From Loripinus fragilis (Eukaryota > Mollusca > Bivalvia > Lucinida > Lucinidae): a stretch of DNA of 64,000 nucleotides. A program made the position numbers and the translations under genes. The stretch covers positions 496,001 to 560,000 of the forward strand of contig CAXHUL010000503.1 of the NCBI GenBank assembly GCA_964019695.1, in the 5' to 3' direction. The notes under the pieces were generated by a model. That model was given only the letters and a program-made list of their open reading frames with translations. It had not been told where the DNA came from and made no database searches. This document shows positions 10,682 through 22,986 of this stretch, one piece after another. Numbering within the stretch: position 1 is the stretch's first letter; each line of letters begins with the position of its first letter.

Positions 10682-12852
10682 TTAGCTCACCTGAGCCGAA
10701 GGCTCATGGGTGTCAGAGCTAATAGTATACCAGTCACTCTGGCGTCCGTCCGTCGCCCGTCCGTCCGTCTGTCAACATTTTCAAACATCTTCTCCTCTGA
10801 ATCAACTAGGCCAATTAAACTCAAATTTCATATGGAGACTCCTTAGGACGCAGGAACGAAAGTTTGTTCAAATGGTTTTGGTCACATGACCAAGATGGCC
10901 GCCACACATATATATGGTAAAAACCCTTTAAAAATCGTCTTCTCCAGAACCAGAAGGCTGATAACCACGGGACTTGGTATGTAGCATTGGGGATGTGGGG
11001 CCTACCAAGTTTGTTCAAATTATGATCCTAGGTTGACCTTGACCCACTTAACGGCAAGGTCAAATTTGCTTCCTAATGCATTTAAAGGGAATTTTTTTGA
11101 AAAGTTGATTTTTTTTAAAACTGTAGAAGCCTTAGTCATTATTCTCACTCGATATGTTAAACCTAATGAGACAATGGCTATAAATAAGTTCCAAAGGTCA
11201 AGGTTGACCTTGGACCTTTCAGCTAAGTTGCTGATATTGGAATCCCATCAATATATTAAAACATAGTTTTCTCACAAACCATAGGCCCATTTGAACTCAA
11301 TTTCATGTGTAGACTCCTTATGCTAAGTTAGCCAAAATTTTACAAAACATCTTGGTCACATGACCAAGATGGCCGCCACGCCCATATATGGTAAAAACCC
11401 TTTAAAAATCTTCTTCTCCAGAACCAGAAGGCCGGTGACCTTGGGACTTGGTATGTAGCATTGGGGATGTGGGACCTACCAAGTTTGTTCAGATGATTAT
11501 CCTAAGTTGACCTCGACCTACTTAACGTCAAGGTCAAATTTGCTACCTAAAGCATTTCAATGGGATTTTTTTTTTTAAGTTTTTTTTTTTAATACCATTG
11601 AAGCCAAAGTCATTATTCTCACTTGATATGTTTAACCTAATGAGACAATGGCTATAAATAAGTTCCAAAGGTCAAGGTTGACCTACCTTTAACTTTTCAG
11701 CCAAGGTCGCTCATATTGGAGTCACATCAACACATTAAAACATAGTTTCCTCAGAAACCACTTGGCCAATTGCACTCAAATTTCATATGAAGACTCCTTA
11801 TGATAGGTTAGCCAAAATTTATACCAATTGTACTGGTCACATGACCAAGATGGCCACCATGTCCATATATGATAAAAACCCTTTAAAAATCTTCTTCTCT
11901 GGAATCAAAAGGGCAATGGCCGTGGGACTTGGTATGTAGCATTGGGGATGTAGGCCCTAACACATTTGCACAAATGTTGAATCTAGGTTGATCTTGACCT
12001 ACTTTATGGCAAGGTCAAATTTGATTCCTTATGCATTTATGTGGGAAATATCTTGAATTGTTATTTTTCTATAACTGTTTTGGCCGAAATCATAATACTT
12101 GCAAGAAATATTTAACCTAATGTGACAATGGTTTTATATAAGTACCAAATGTCAAGCTGACCTGTGACCTTTTATCCAAGGCCACTCATTTGGACTTCCA
12201 CATACCTATCTAAACATCTTTTCCTCAGATATCACTGGGCTGTTTGATGGAGTATTCATTAGATTGTTTTAGGTCACTCCAAAATTGCCGCACCCCCATA
12301 AAACAAAATATGTTTCATTATATTACGTAGTTGATCTTGACCTATTTAACATTATCAAAGGGGACAGCAACCCTAATGATGAGTATGTTTTATCAGAAAC
12401 AGCTCTATGAACCATGAATTTTGATACAAGAATCATCAACATCGGTTGAAAAATGGGCAAGTTATGGGCTTTTAAAAATTTGAATATGGCCAACATTTTG
12501 CCGCCTTTTTGAATATTTAATTAGTTTTCAGATTTTTTACAACTGCTTAATTTTTAGTTATCACTACTATCACATCATCTTTGTTTCAGCAGATATGTAG
12601 CTTCATAAACAAGGAAAATGTTTTGTTAAAGATTAATGCAAATAATCTATTGGTTTGTCTTTTATTTGAGTGACGTCACTAAGCCAACAATATGGCCTCT
12701 TCCATTGCAGTCCATTTGCAAATAATCAAACGCCCATAACTGCCATATTTTTCAACCGATTTAGACGAAACTGGTATCAAAATTCATGGTTTATTATAAA
12801 ACATAGAAGTCATCAGGGTTGCCGTCCCCTTTAAGGAGATCAGGTGAGCGCT
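10682..12852 (+). repeat. Tandem array, ~475-bp monomer, bounded by agctcacctga / tcaggtgagcgct
   Basis: Starts with 'agctcacctgagccgaagg', then a (GTCC)n run (10740-10770). It then carries about 3.3 monomers marked by 'ggtcacatgaccaagatggcc' at ~10887, ~11361 and ~11840, and ends 'atcaggtgagcgctctag'. The two ends are inverted with respect to each other. The same family recurs at 60824-62190. The overall plan (short inverted ends, microsatellite near one end, tandem core) resembles bivalve 'pearl' elements; that link is inference. Confidence 0.85.
12357..12832. mobile_element. 476-bp MITE with ~110-bp TIRs nested in the array
   Basis: The ends begin AAAGGGGAC(A/G)GCAACCCT(A/G)ATGA and continue as long imperfect inverted repeats that include 'ccatgaattttgatac', 'cggttgaaaaat' and 'gttatgggc'. 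It lies inside the last monomer of the array, so it is younger than the array. No coding content. Confidence 0.85.
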
Positions 12853-12975
12853 CTAGTTTTATTTAGTTTTTTTTTATAGTTTTGTAGCGCTACGAAACAC
12901 TATATCCTCACATACCCTAGTGCATTGCAAAGTGCAACAAAGCGCTACAAAACGCTTGCTATAAGCAACTCTCGC

Positions 12976-13020
12976 CAGAATACACTGAAAATTTTTACCC
13001 TACGATCAAACTGGTGACCT
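12976..13020 (+). repeat. Left flank of the target repeat into which element 1 inserted
   Basis: 'acactgaaaatttttaccc...caaactggtgacct' matches 23513-23551 and continues, after the insertion, at 17652. See the empty-site finding. Confidence 0.8.
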
Positions 13021-16000
13021 CCCCTTCAAAATTTTGTTCTAAAAGTTGTAGGTGTACTAGAACTGTTCTAATTCAGTCAAATATGCTTGTTCTAGAACTC
13101 TTGTTCTACAGCAGTTCTAGAACAATGTTCTAATTCAGTCAAATATGCTTAAATTTCTAGAACTTGTTTTTATTATGCCCCCAAAGGAACTTTGGGAGGC
13201 ATATAGTAATCGCACTGTCCGTCCGTCCGTCCCGCTTTGTGTCGGGTGCATATCTCCTATATTCTTTGAGGTAGGAATTCCAAATTTGGTGTGTGGATGC
13301 ATCTTGGGATGGTGGAGTGTCGCATATCATTTTCGGGTCACTTTGACCTTAACCTTGACCTCTGACTTAGTTTTTATAGTAATCACACTGTCCTTCTGTC
13401 TGTCTGTCCGTCTGTCCCGCTTCGTGTCCGGTGCATATCTCCTATATTCTTTGAGCTAGGAATTCCAAATTTGATGTATGGATGCATCTTGGGATGGGGG
13501 AGTGTCGTGTTTCATTTTCAAGTCACTGTGAGCTTGACCTCTGACCTATTTTTTAGAATAATCGTGTCCGGAGCATATCTCTTATATTATTTGAGGTATG
13601 AATTTCAAATTTGGTGTGTAGATGCATCTTGAGATGAGGAAGTGTCACAGATCATAATTGGGTCACTGTGACCTTGAACTTGACCTCTGACCTAGTTTCA
13701 AGAAAATGCATTGAGTGTGGTGCATATTCCTATATTCTTTGAGATATGAATTCCAAATTTCGTGTGTAAATGCATATTGGGATGACAGAGTATCATATAT
13801 CATTTTCAGGTCACTCTGGCCTTGACCTTGACCTCTGACCTTGTTTTAAGAACTATTTAGTACGGAGCATATCTCTTATATTCTTTGAGGTTGGAATTCC
13901 AAATATGGTGTGTAAATGCATCATGGGATGGTGGAGTGTCACATACCATATTTAGGTCACTGTGACCTTGACCTCTGACCTAGTTTTAGAATAATCGTGT
14001 CTGGAGCATATCTCTTATATTATTTGAGGTAGGCATCTCAAATTTGGTGTGTCTATGCATCTTGGGATGTCAAAGTGTCCCGTACTACAATTGGGTCACT
14101 GACATTGGACTTGACCTCTGACCTAGTTTCTAGAAACTGCATTGAGTCTGGTGCATTTTTCCTATATTCTTTAAGATAGGAATTCTAAATTTCGTGTGTA
14201 AATGCACCTTGGAATGGAGGAGTGTCACAAACCATTTTAGGGTCACTGTGACCTTGACCTCTGACCTAGTTTTTAGAATAATCATGTCCTGAGCATATCT
14301 CTAATATTATTTGAGCTAGAAGTCTCAAATTTGGTGTGATGATGCATCTTGGGATGAGGAAGTGTAGCAAACCATAATTGGGTCACTGTGACCTTGAACT
14401 TGATCTATGACCTAGTTTTTAGAATAATCGTGTCCGGAGCACATCTCTTATATTATTTGCGGTAGGAATCTCAAATTTGGTGTGTGAATGTATCTTGGGA
14501 TGACAAAGTGACGCATACCACAATTAGGTCACTATGACCTTGAACTTGACCTCTGACCTAGTTTCTTGAAACTGCATTGAGTCTGGTGCATATCTTCTAT
14601 TTTCTTTAAGATATGAATTCCAAATTTGGTGTTTAAATGTATCTTGAGATGACGGAGTGTCACATACCATTTCAGGTCACTGTGACCTTGACCTCTGACC
14701 TAGTTTTAAGAATTATTTGTTCAGAGAAAATCTCTTATTTTCTTTGAGGTAGGAATTCCAAACTTGATGTTTATATGCATATTGGGATGGCGAAGTGTTA
14801 TTTACCATTTTTGGGTCACTGTGACCTTGACCTCTGACCTAGTTTTAATAATAATTGTGTCAGTAGTATATCTCTTATATTTTTTGAGATAGGAATCCCA
14901 ATTTTGGTGTGTGAATGCATCTTGGGATGGTGGAGTGTCTTGTACCATTTATGGGTCACTGTGACCTTGACCTCTGTCCTAATTTAAGAAAAATTGTGTC
15001 CGGAGCATATCTCTTATATTATTAAAGGTAGGAATCCTAAATTTGGTGTGTGGATGCAATTTTGATGGCGGAGTGTCACCTACCATTTTTGGGTCACTTT
15101 GACCTTGACCTCTCACCTAGTTTGTAGAATAATCCTGTCCAGAACATATCTCTTATATTATTTGAGATGGGAATCCCAAATTTGCTGTATGGATACGTCT
15201 TCGGATGCTGATGTGTCGCATACCATTTCTAGGTCACTGTGATCTTGACCTATAACCTAGTTTCTAGAATAATCATGTCTGGAGCGTATCTCCTATATTA
15301 TTTGATGTAGGAATCCCAAATTTGGTGTGTTGATTCCTCTTGGGATGGTGGAGTGGTGCATACCATTTTGGGTCACTTTTACCTTGACATTGACTTCTGG
15401 CCTCATTTCTAGGTTTTTCGTGTCTGGAGCATATCTCCTATATTACAGCTAACTCTTATGCTAGACCAATTCCTTTGGGGCATTTGTCACGTGACTGTGA
15501 CATTTCTTGTTCTAAAAGTGTTCTTGAAATAGTCTAGAATATTTTAAAACAAATCAAGAACCTATAAGATTTACAAATGTTCTAATAATATTCTGGAACG
15601 TTTTAGAACATTTCTAGGACAAAATAAATTTAAAGAAACTTCTAGAAAATGATTCAAATTAAGTTCTAGAACATTTGTCTTACTTTTTAGAACTAGTTAA
15701 ATCTACAAATATACTAGAATTATTCTAGAAACTTTTTGGAACATCTCAAAGGCAAAATTAGTTGAAGGAATTTTATTATACTTACTATTCAAATTAAGTT
15801 CTAGAACGTATTTAGTACTTTTTAGAACCAGCAAGTGCGAGAAATGTGCTAAAAAATTCTAGAACATTTTTACAACCTTAACAGAACAAGCATGTCATAA
15901 CCAGATGGATTATGGGAAAATCATGGCTGCCAGAATTGGAGGGATAATATGGAGGCTCTTCAAAAAACATTTGTTTGACAGTTTCTAATTGACAAAGTTG

Positions 16001-17651
16001 CCTTAGACAGTTAGTAGATCTGAGAAACAGTTTCTCTAAGGTTTCCAATGTTGATCATTGTTGGGATTGTTGTTTGTTTGTTTTAGCAAATGTAAGACAT
16101 TGTTTTGAAATGGGTGGGGTAACAGGAGGACATGTTACCACAATGAGAAGATGGCATGGCTAATATTATAAACAGGGGTTGAGCAGTTAACATCAAGTTT
16201 GCTAAAAATGCAATGTAGCAGTTTTGCAATGAAACCGCTACAATGTATGTATCTTTCAATTCACTGATATTCTGAAGATATATTTTTCTGAAATTCACTG
16301 AACCAGCAAGTTCTACAAAAGTTAGGAAATGTTCTAGAACATTTCAAGAACAAGCATGTCAGAACCAGATGGATGATGGGAGAAACATGGCTGCCAGAAT
16401 TGGAGGGATTATGAAGGCTCCCAAAAAAGCATTTGTTGCAGTTTCTAGATGGTAAATATGATAGTATTATCACCTTGGACGGTGAGTAGGCCTGAGACAC
16501 AGTTTCTAAGGTTTTAAATGTTAACTGTTGCTGTGGTTGCTGGTCTTCCAAGCTAAAATACATGACAATGTTTTGAAATGGGTGGGGTAGCAGTGTGGCA
16601 ATAACTGAGAGCATTCCGGCCAACTTAGGGCCACTGTTTATGTTTCTTCAATAATAATTCTTCTTCAGTTGATGTTTATTTATTTATTGTGTCACCTGCT
16701 TGGGCTAACAGACTCTTTGGGATTACTTTTTGGGATTAAACCCATTGTCAGCAGTGTTTAAGATATATAAAGGTGGCATTTCATGGAATCATATTTCCAA
16801 ATGATCTACTAGGGCTAGGGAAATGTAACTACTGCTCAATGGCATTCCTAAGCATGACCATTAAATATCTACTAGAATTATTTAGAGAGATCTATTGAAC
16901 CATATATGGGACATTTTTGGAGAGGTGTTCAACAATAATTTAGAGGCATTTATAGAATGTTTTATGAGACGTTTTAAAAGAGGTGTTCTACAGTTTTTCC
17001 AGAAAATTATAAAGGTTTGTTCTGGATCAGTTCTAGAACAAACCAAGGTTTATTCTAGAACAGTTCTAGAACAAACTATTAGAACATTTCTTCTGAAATG
17101 TTCTAGAATTATTCAGAGACATTTATAGAATGTTAAATGGGACAATTTTTGAGGTGTGTTCTACAAATGTTCCAGAAAATTTTTAAAGGTTTGTTCTAGA
17201 TCATTGCTAGAACAAATCAAGATTAATTCTAGAACAGTTCTAGAACAAACAATTAGAACATTTCTAGAATAGGTCTGGAACCATTCTCAAGATGTTCTAG
17301 AACATTTCAGAGACATTTATAGAACGCTAAATGGGACATTTTTTGAGGGATGTTCCTCAATTGTTCCATAAAAGTTCTTAAGATTTGTTCTGGAACTGTT
17401 CTTGAACAAACTTGATTTGTTATTGAACTGTTCTAGGAAAAACCTTTAGAACTTTTCTGGAACTTTTCTAGAACAAATCTTTTGACCCTGGCTAGAACAA
17501 TTGTAGAACAAAAAAATCGTCCCATTTAACGTTTTGCATCTGTCCCTTTAACATTCTAGAACATATCTAGAACAGTTTTAGAGCAGTTCTAGAACATAGT
17601 TCTAGAAAATTCTAGAACTTTTCTAGAAAGTTCTAGACCTTTTTGCAGGGG
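13021..17651 (-). mobile_element. GTTCTAGAAC-rich transposable element, copy 1
   Basis: The left end CCCC..AAAATTTTGTTCT and right end TTTTTGCAGGGG match, in reverse orientation, the ends of copy 2 (34616-37455: CCCCTGCGAAA...TTTCGCAGGGG). The body consists of tandem palindromic GTTCTAGAAC units (best at 15500-15900 and 16860-17640) flanking a unique part with two ~450-bp repeats ('atggctgccagaattggaggga' at ~15925 and ~16390). A 2.3-kb array (13173-15483) is inserted near the left end; without it the element is about 2.3 kb. Frames crossing it are translations of the repeat. No transposase seen. Confidence 0.85.
13173..15483 (+). repeat. Tandem array, ~142-bp monomer, AGGTCA-rich, with TIR-like ends
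   Basis: Begins 'tatgcccccaaaggaact' and ends 'attcctttggggcat', which are inverted. A (GTCC)n run follows the left end (13217). About 15 monomers are marked by 'ggtcact' at 13336, 13524, 13661, 13811, 13954, 14092, 14241, 14381, 14526, 14674, 14813, 14953, 15089, 15231 and 15371. Spacing is 136-150 bp after the first. Each monomer carries 'tgaccttgacctctgacc'. It sits inside element 1. Like the array at 10682 it resembles a pearl-type element. Confidence 0.88.
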
Positions 17652-17740
17652 TTTTGGATGGGGTCAAATACCATTAGATTTCTTCGATAGCGTGGGGATG
17701 TTCGATGGCGCACCATCGAATGTGTTCTAGTTTTTATTAG
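17652..17740 (+). repeat. Right flank of the interrupted target repeat
   Basis: 'ggatggggtcaaataccattagatttcttcga...gcgcaccatcga' matches 23553-23630. 17741-18250 beyond it holds nothing recognised. Confidence 0.8.
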
Positions 17741-18259
17741 TTGCAGAGTTGATTCTAGGCTGCGGGAGTGTGATAATTACGTTTTTTTGGCAATATTGAC
17801 CCAAAATTTCAAGTTCCCTGCGTAGCTACTTCCGCATTGTGTAGAGATTTGGCGCATTTCCGGTAATCTTATGCATATTTGCATTTTGGTCCCTTTAATC
17901 TATTCTATTCGTTTAATTCTGTTAATTTCCGCCGATCTAGAGTTTGTTGATACTGAATTGGGCATTTCTACTTTTGTTTTTTAACAAAATGGCTGTCTCA
18001 TTTTTTGCGAAATGAAATGCAGAAATCTGATAATGACAGTGTGCAAACGTGCACACAGAAACCTGAGACTACAGCTGTACCTCGTTTGGCCAGGTGACCG
18101 AAAAAAAAAAAAATGAGTGCATCATGACTTTCCAAGACGATGAATGGCAGGGAAGTGACCATTTCTGAGGAATATTAAATTGTCTTCTACCGACCATGGT
18201 CACATAAGGTATGTGCCATTTAGTTAATATATCTATTTTCCAAAAATCTATTATTCCGG

Positions 18260-18430
18260 AGAAGGGGGTGCTCTGATTCCATTTGTTTATATTCAAATCA
18301 GATACCCCTCCCACTCTTCTCCATACTCTGTCTTTTCCCAACACTTTTGAAGGCCAGGGTTAATATGGTTGGGGGGTGAACAGAACAGGCCAGCGCCTAA
18401 GGATGACCCCCGCTCGATTTTTTTTTAGGT
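18260..18430. repeat. Dispersed repeat pair member 2
   Basis: Related to 8850-9010 by 'ccactctt...tctgtcttttccc', 'ggccaggg' and 'gggggtgaac' plus poly-T. 18431-18820 is unrecognised. Confidence 0.5.
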
Positions 18431-18826
18431 GTGGACTTAGTTTTTTTTAAGGGATGCAGGGTTGGTCGGCAGTTTAAGGGATTAAGGGGTGGTCGGCAGT
18501 GTTTTTTTATTTAGAAAAACACCATTACCCATTTGATTTGTAGGTTGGCCCCCTTTTGGGAACACAAGGGGGGAGTTGGCCCCTTCTGGAAAAATCCAAG
18601 AATCAACTCTGAGTTGGTACACAACATTTTTTCCTTCATTGTGCCTGTTTTTAATCAGTGTAGCTTTCTACAATACCTTTGTGTTAACTTTAGCGTGAGT
18701 ACGCCAAACAGATCTTTTCGTCTGCCAATCTAACGGCCAAATTCGCTAACGTAACTCCATCATTGATGTTGCACGTTAATTACATTAAGATTATTTTCTG
18801 GAAATGCTAGGTTCAATGAACGTCAT

Positions 18827-19560
18827 GCGGATGCAAATTTACACACCTATGTCTCAGATGCGATCAAATCAGAGGAGATATTTGGTACGGTCATTACAAA
18901 AATCAAATACACTGCGGTACATGTGCAAAGTTTCTATAGAATGGACTGTTATTAATTAGTTTCTCTGCTCCATATGAGCTGGTACCAGGCTCTGCTGGTT
19001 CTTATGTCAGATAAGATGAGCGAAGGCTCAGGAGAGCATGTGCATTTGCGCAATCTCGTCAGGGTCTCCCTGCGCACTACAATAAAGCTTGAGGTGGATG
19101 AAGACTCAGGCCAAATAAAATTCTAGACATGTACGTACGTTGTGTTTCATACAACGTTGAGCGGATGCAAATATTTACAGGCCTATGTCCCCGGTGCGAT
19201 CAAATCGTCTGAGATATTTTGTATGGTCATTGCAAAAATTAAATACACTACTTTACATGCAAATGGACTGTAATCTATAGTTTCACGAATCAGAAGCACC
19301 CAAGCCGCGTGCGACACGGGGGACACTGCTATGCTTGTGCTCTTTCTTGAACACGGCTTGGACTCGAGCATAAAATTAACATACACGCAGCCCCATATGA
19401 GCTGGTATCTAGCCCAACAGATGTGATCAACGAAGGCTCAGGAGAGTATGCACGTTTGTGCAATCTCGCCAGGGTCTCGCTTGCTCACTAACAACATAAA
19501 GTTTGAAGTGGATGAAACTCAGGTCACATAAATTCTAGACATGTTCGTAAGTTGTGTTTA
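18827..19560 (+). repeat. Tandem duplication (321- and 400-bp copies)
   Basis: Copy 1 (18827-19147) and copy 2 (19161-19560) both run from 'gcggatgcaaat' through 'gcgatcaaatc', 'catatgagctggta' and 'gaaggctcaggagag' to 'ttgtgttt'. Copy 2 has about 90 extra bases near 19285-19385 whose ends ('ccaagccgcgtg' and 'cacggcttgg') are inverted, so it gained a small hairpin insertion. Confidence 0.75.
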
Positions 19561-19639
19561 AAATTGGCGGTTTTCTAAGTACATGCAATAATGCCATTTC
19601 CTATTGTATTGACTTATTCAAAGATCAAATCCTTCAAAA

Positions 19640-19955
19640 TTGACAAGTTAAACGAGACTTACCTGTAAGGTGAAGTTTGATGTTAATTCTGTTATTCCCT
19701 ATCTACCAAGAATCACATGAGTGAACGAAGGGTTTCCCGTGATGTATAACATCAGACATTCAGAGTCAAAGGTACGTTGAAAATATTCATGAAACCTGGA
19801 ACATCTATTATTATTGGGTGGGAGCCCGGTAATGGGTGGGCATGTGATTCTTGGTAGATAGGGAATAACAGAATTAACATCAAACTTCACCTTACAGGTA
19901 AGTCTCGTTTAACTTGTCAATTCTGTTATCCCTATCTACCCCCAAGAATCACATG
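19640..19955 (-). mobile_element. Inverted terminal / internal complementary repeats of a DIRS-like element
   Basis: Arms of about 83 bp at 19640-19722 and 19840-19922 are inverted copies (outer end 'ttgacaagttaaacgagac', inner 'ctatctaccaagaatcacatg'). A third, direct partial copy ('ttctgttat..ccctatctacc') follows at 19922-19955. DIRS elements end in an internal complementary region plus an inverted terminal repeat downstream of the recombinase gene. Here these lie downstream of the minus-strand recombinase fragment, as expected. Confidence 0.7.
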
Positions 19956-20239
19956 AGTTTTCAGAGTCCAGGATTCATGAATGAATAAATATAAAAGGTA
20001 GTAAATTTTTAGATAGAAATTACTAACCTTGCAGGCCCAAACCTGCCTTTTCCATATGGTAAACGCTACTCTGTACCATACCCAATCGCATGTTCGAGTC
20101 TTTATGGGACCCATGTAGAAAGAGCACTTTGTCATCCACTTGTATCCATATTTATCCACAAGTTAGCACAATACATGTATATGATTGAATTTCTATATAA
20201 TTCCAATTTTAAAAACATCTGGATCAATATATATATATA

Positions 20240-20795
20240 CTGAGGGAAAAAAGTTTAGCAATTATTTATAATGGGGTTTCCCATAGGCGATCATTGAAGC
20301 ATTAGATCATTTTAATTGGCAGGTTTGTAAACATGTCAGTTGTTTGAAAATGAACTAATGGCTACCCGCAAGTGGTTAAAAGAAACAAAACCTGACTTCA
20401 TCGCAAGGATTTGATATGCTGAGCATTTTAATTTCAAACGTTATTCAATTGAAAGGGAGGTAATTTGGATCAATACGATTTTCAACTAAAAACTGTATGA
20501 AATGGGTGAACATAATATTCATTTTTAAACCGTTTTTCATTTTCTTGCTTTTGGATCTAAACATTTGACAGAAAAATGAAACTTTTAGTCGAAAACTAAT
20601 CGCACTATTGCCAGATAAGCTGTTTTAGCAAAGGGGCATAAAATCAGACTTTACATTATGTAAAATTTCAACCTGTTAATGCCATTGTACTCGTGAACGT
20701 TTGTCAACATATATTTTTGACACTATGAAATTAAAAGTCCTATTTCTTCTAAACTGTGAATCCCAAAAGTAGATTGCTAAACTTTTTTCCCTCAG
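20240..20795. mobile_element. 556-bp Tc1/mariner-type MITE
   Basis: A perfect 21-bp TIR beginning CTGAGGGAAAAAAGTTTAGCA lies at 20240-20260 and 20775-20795, flanked on both sides by TATATATA, consistent with TA target duplication. No transposase. It lies between the DIRS-like terminal repeats and the recombinase fragment, so it probably inserted into that retroelement. Confidence 0.88.
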
Positions 20796-20813
20796 TATAT
20801 ATATACCAAAGAA

Positions 20814-21283
20814 TCACTGTTGTAAATGCCCCAAAACAGCATTGCTAAATTCAGAATTATTTGTCACTTCCCTCTGGTAAAATTTTCTGAATACGCAATC
20901 TTTTTTCCATCCTGCTGTTTTCAACACTGAATCTATAGGAATTTTCAATGCTGCCACACTTGTTGAGGCTGATCTTGTACTATGAGGGGTATACATTGAC
21001 ATATCTATACCTGAAGATACTAACACTGCCTTTATCCACCTGGCTAAAGTACTCTTTGTAACTGGTGTATGTGGCTTTTGTAATCCAATAAATAACTGAG
21101 AATAATCTCCTCGAAGCATTTTAGTTTTCTCTACATATGCATGAAATGCTTCAACAACACATATAGCTTTATCTTGTTTATATTCTTCAATATATAACTC
21201 TGTAAGATGCTGCATACTGTTGAGCCGATCGCACTGTGTCTGTTTTGTCCTCTGGAAGTTCCTAAGAGTGCTGCATTACCAAG
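20814..21283 (-). pseudogene. Tyrosine recombinase C-terminal fragment of a DIRS-like retrotransposon
   Basis: From the ATG at 21215 the frame gives 133 residues, and it stays open upstream to about 21281. Catalytic features of the C-terminal half are visible: H78-S-T-R81 (the HxxR motif), G102-W103 and the nucleophile candidate Y113 in 'FRKFY'. 'LARWIK' at 58-63 and 'QLFIGLQKPHTP' at 40-51 also fit the family. The enzyme would integrate circular DNA by strand exchange. The N-terminal catalytic Arg region and any reverse transcriptase/RNase H are absent, so this is a 5'-truncated remnant. Crypton recombinases are the alternative, but the complementary repeats downstream favour DIRS. The only recognisable protein fragment in the window. 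Confidence 0.88.
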
Positions 21284-21339
21284 ATACTGTACGCACAGAG
21301 GCACATACCAACATCATGATGTATTTAATATTTACATTG

Positions 21340-21720
21340 GTATTTTCATTAATTTAGCATATGCGAAGGCTCAGATGAGCCTGCCCATCTGCGGGAAATC
21401 GTCACTGCCTTAATTGCTAATTGCCCACATACATATAAAAGGAATGTAGATGAATGTGCATGCCTTAATTTAGAGTAATAGCCCCACTAGGTAGCCTTGT
21501 ATTTGAAAACAGTAAAAACCTTGAAATGATCATGACAGAATATTTGCTTTCTGAACACCACGTCTGCAGATTTATGTGCCCGACTTTGTTGCATATAACC
21601 AACAAAGTCGCAGATCAGCCTGCGGACCACACAGTCTTATCGGCGCCTTTGTTACGAAAAAAGCACCAACAACATTAGACATTTTGTCGGGTCAGATCTG
21701 GGCCCAAACTGTCTGCTAAT
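21340..21720. repeat. Fragments of hairpin repeats with GCGAAGGCTCAGA / GATCAGCCTGCG cores
   Basis: 'gcgaaggctcagatgagcctgcccat' (21363) and 'gcagatcagcctgcgga' (21611) resemble the complete element at 43927-44154 and the duplicated region near 19020 and 19430. Confidence 0.5.
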
Positions 21721-22152
21721 ATAATCAGCCCCAAACAAAAGGATAGGGACAGCATGAATTTTAGATCAAAGACGCCGCTATCAGGGCCACATGTTGATGT
21801 TGTTTTAAGAATTGGGTAGCATGTTGTGGCATTGGCGCACGAAAGCGGACTTAGCAAGTTAGCACATAAAACATAATTGTCCTGCTGTCTCCTTTTCATG
21901 CATTTGCATGAAAAAAAAACTTCTATGAACTGATCACTTTTGCTCATCGCGATTGCGAACGCAAACATATAAAATTGTTCTGGAGTTTTCATAACAATGT
22001 GAATCTGAGTGTCAAAAGGCCTGTTCTGACTTTGGTGTACAGTATGCAAAGATGAGCATGTGCATCCTGCAATGTTGTTGGCTGTAAGGTAGTATGATAG
22101 ATCCACTTGCGATATCCAAATTTTCAAAACTTAACTAAAGCCCCTGTAGTAT

Positions 22153-22395
22153 GGGCGAATCCAGAAGGGGGGGGAGGGGGGGGGGGGCAGGGGTGCAGAC
22201 CCCCCCCCTCAGAAAAAACAAATCAATAGGGTATTTATGCAATACTGGTCTGGATCCCCTGAAAATCACAAAGCTACCAACCAGTATTCAGTTTCGAGCC
22301 ATCGAGGCTGGTGGGCTGATAATTGCCCGCTTTTGGTGTTATTTGTAAAAACGTTAGAGTTGGACCCACTCTGAAAAACTTTCTGGATCCGTGCA
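22153..22395. repeat. GGATCCAGA-ended dispersed repeat with poly-G/C
   Basis: Starts 'gcgaatccagaag' followed by poly-G and poly-C runs and 'ggatcccctgaaaatcac', and ends 'tttctggatccgtgcatg', so the two ends are inverted. Relatives: 32461-32785, 39890-40050, 42803-43000, 43180-43335 and 60578-60800. 22400-22980 is unrecognised. Confidence 0.65.
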
Positions 22396-22986
22396 TGCTG
22401 AGGACAGGTTTTCTAATGAAATGGTTCATTTTCCATTGACATTACATGGACTTGAAATGTAAGCTGTGGGAAGCCGATCATTATACATATATTTGACTTG
22501 CCTCTTCTAAAAATCTGTGACCTGCCCTCGAGTAGAATAGATCAGAATAGAATCTACATGCTGGCTTCATTTCTCAAAATGAAATAAAAAGCTATTGCTT
22601 CGATATAAACCAGCTTTAGGTTGTAGAGCTAGCCGACGGTTAGATGAAAGAATAAGTTTGACATGTATGTAAATTATTCAGGGGTGCATACATGTATTGC
22701 ACGTCTAAGAATCTAAGTGGAAAACAAATTCGATGAGACGGCACATGGTTTATCGCGACTTTTATTAAACTATTCTTGTTTTCAGTCTTTCATCATGGAT
22801 CAGACACATATAGAATATACACTTAGAATATACACCGAGATCTCTCTTCTTGGCAAATTTCGCCTGCTTTTAGCGATGATAGGATTTCATTTTATTAGTT
22901 TGTACGGTGGCATGTTAAAAATAATTTTTAATAATTCCTACAAAGATTTATTTTTTTGCTGTAAGAACTAATACAAGATTTACGGT

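Noticed and set aside
21675..22127. 150-codon minus-strand open frame, longest in the window
   Set aside because: It opens only with TTG, its C-terminus translates a dispersed hairpin repeat, and no domain or bias is visible.
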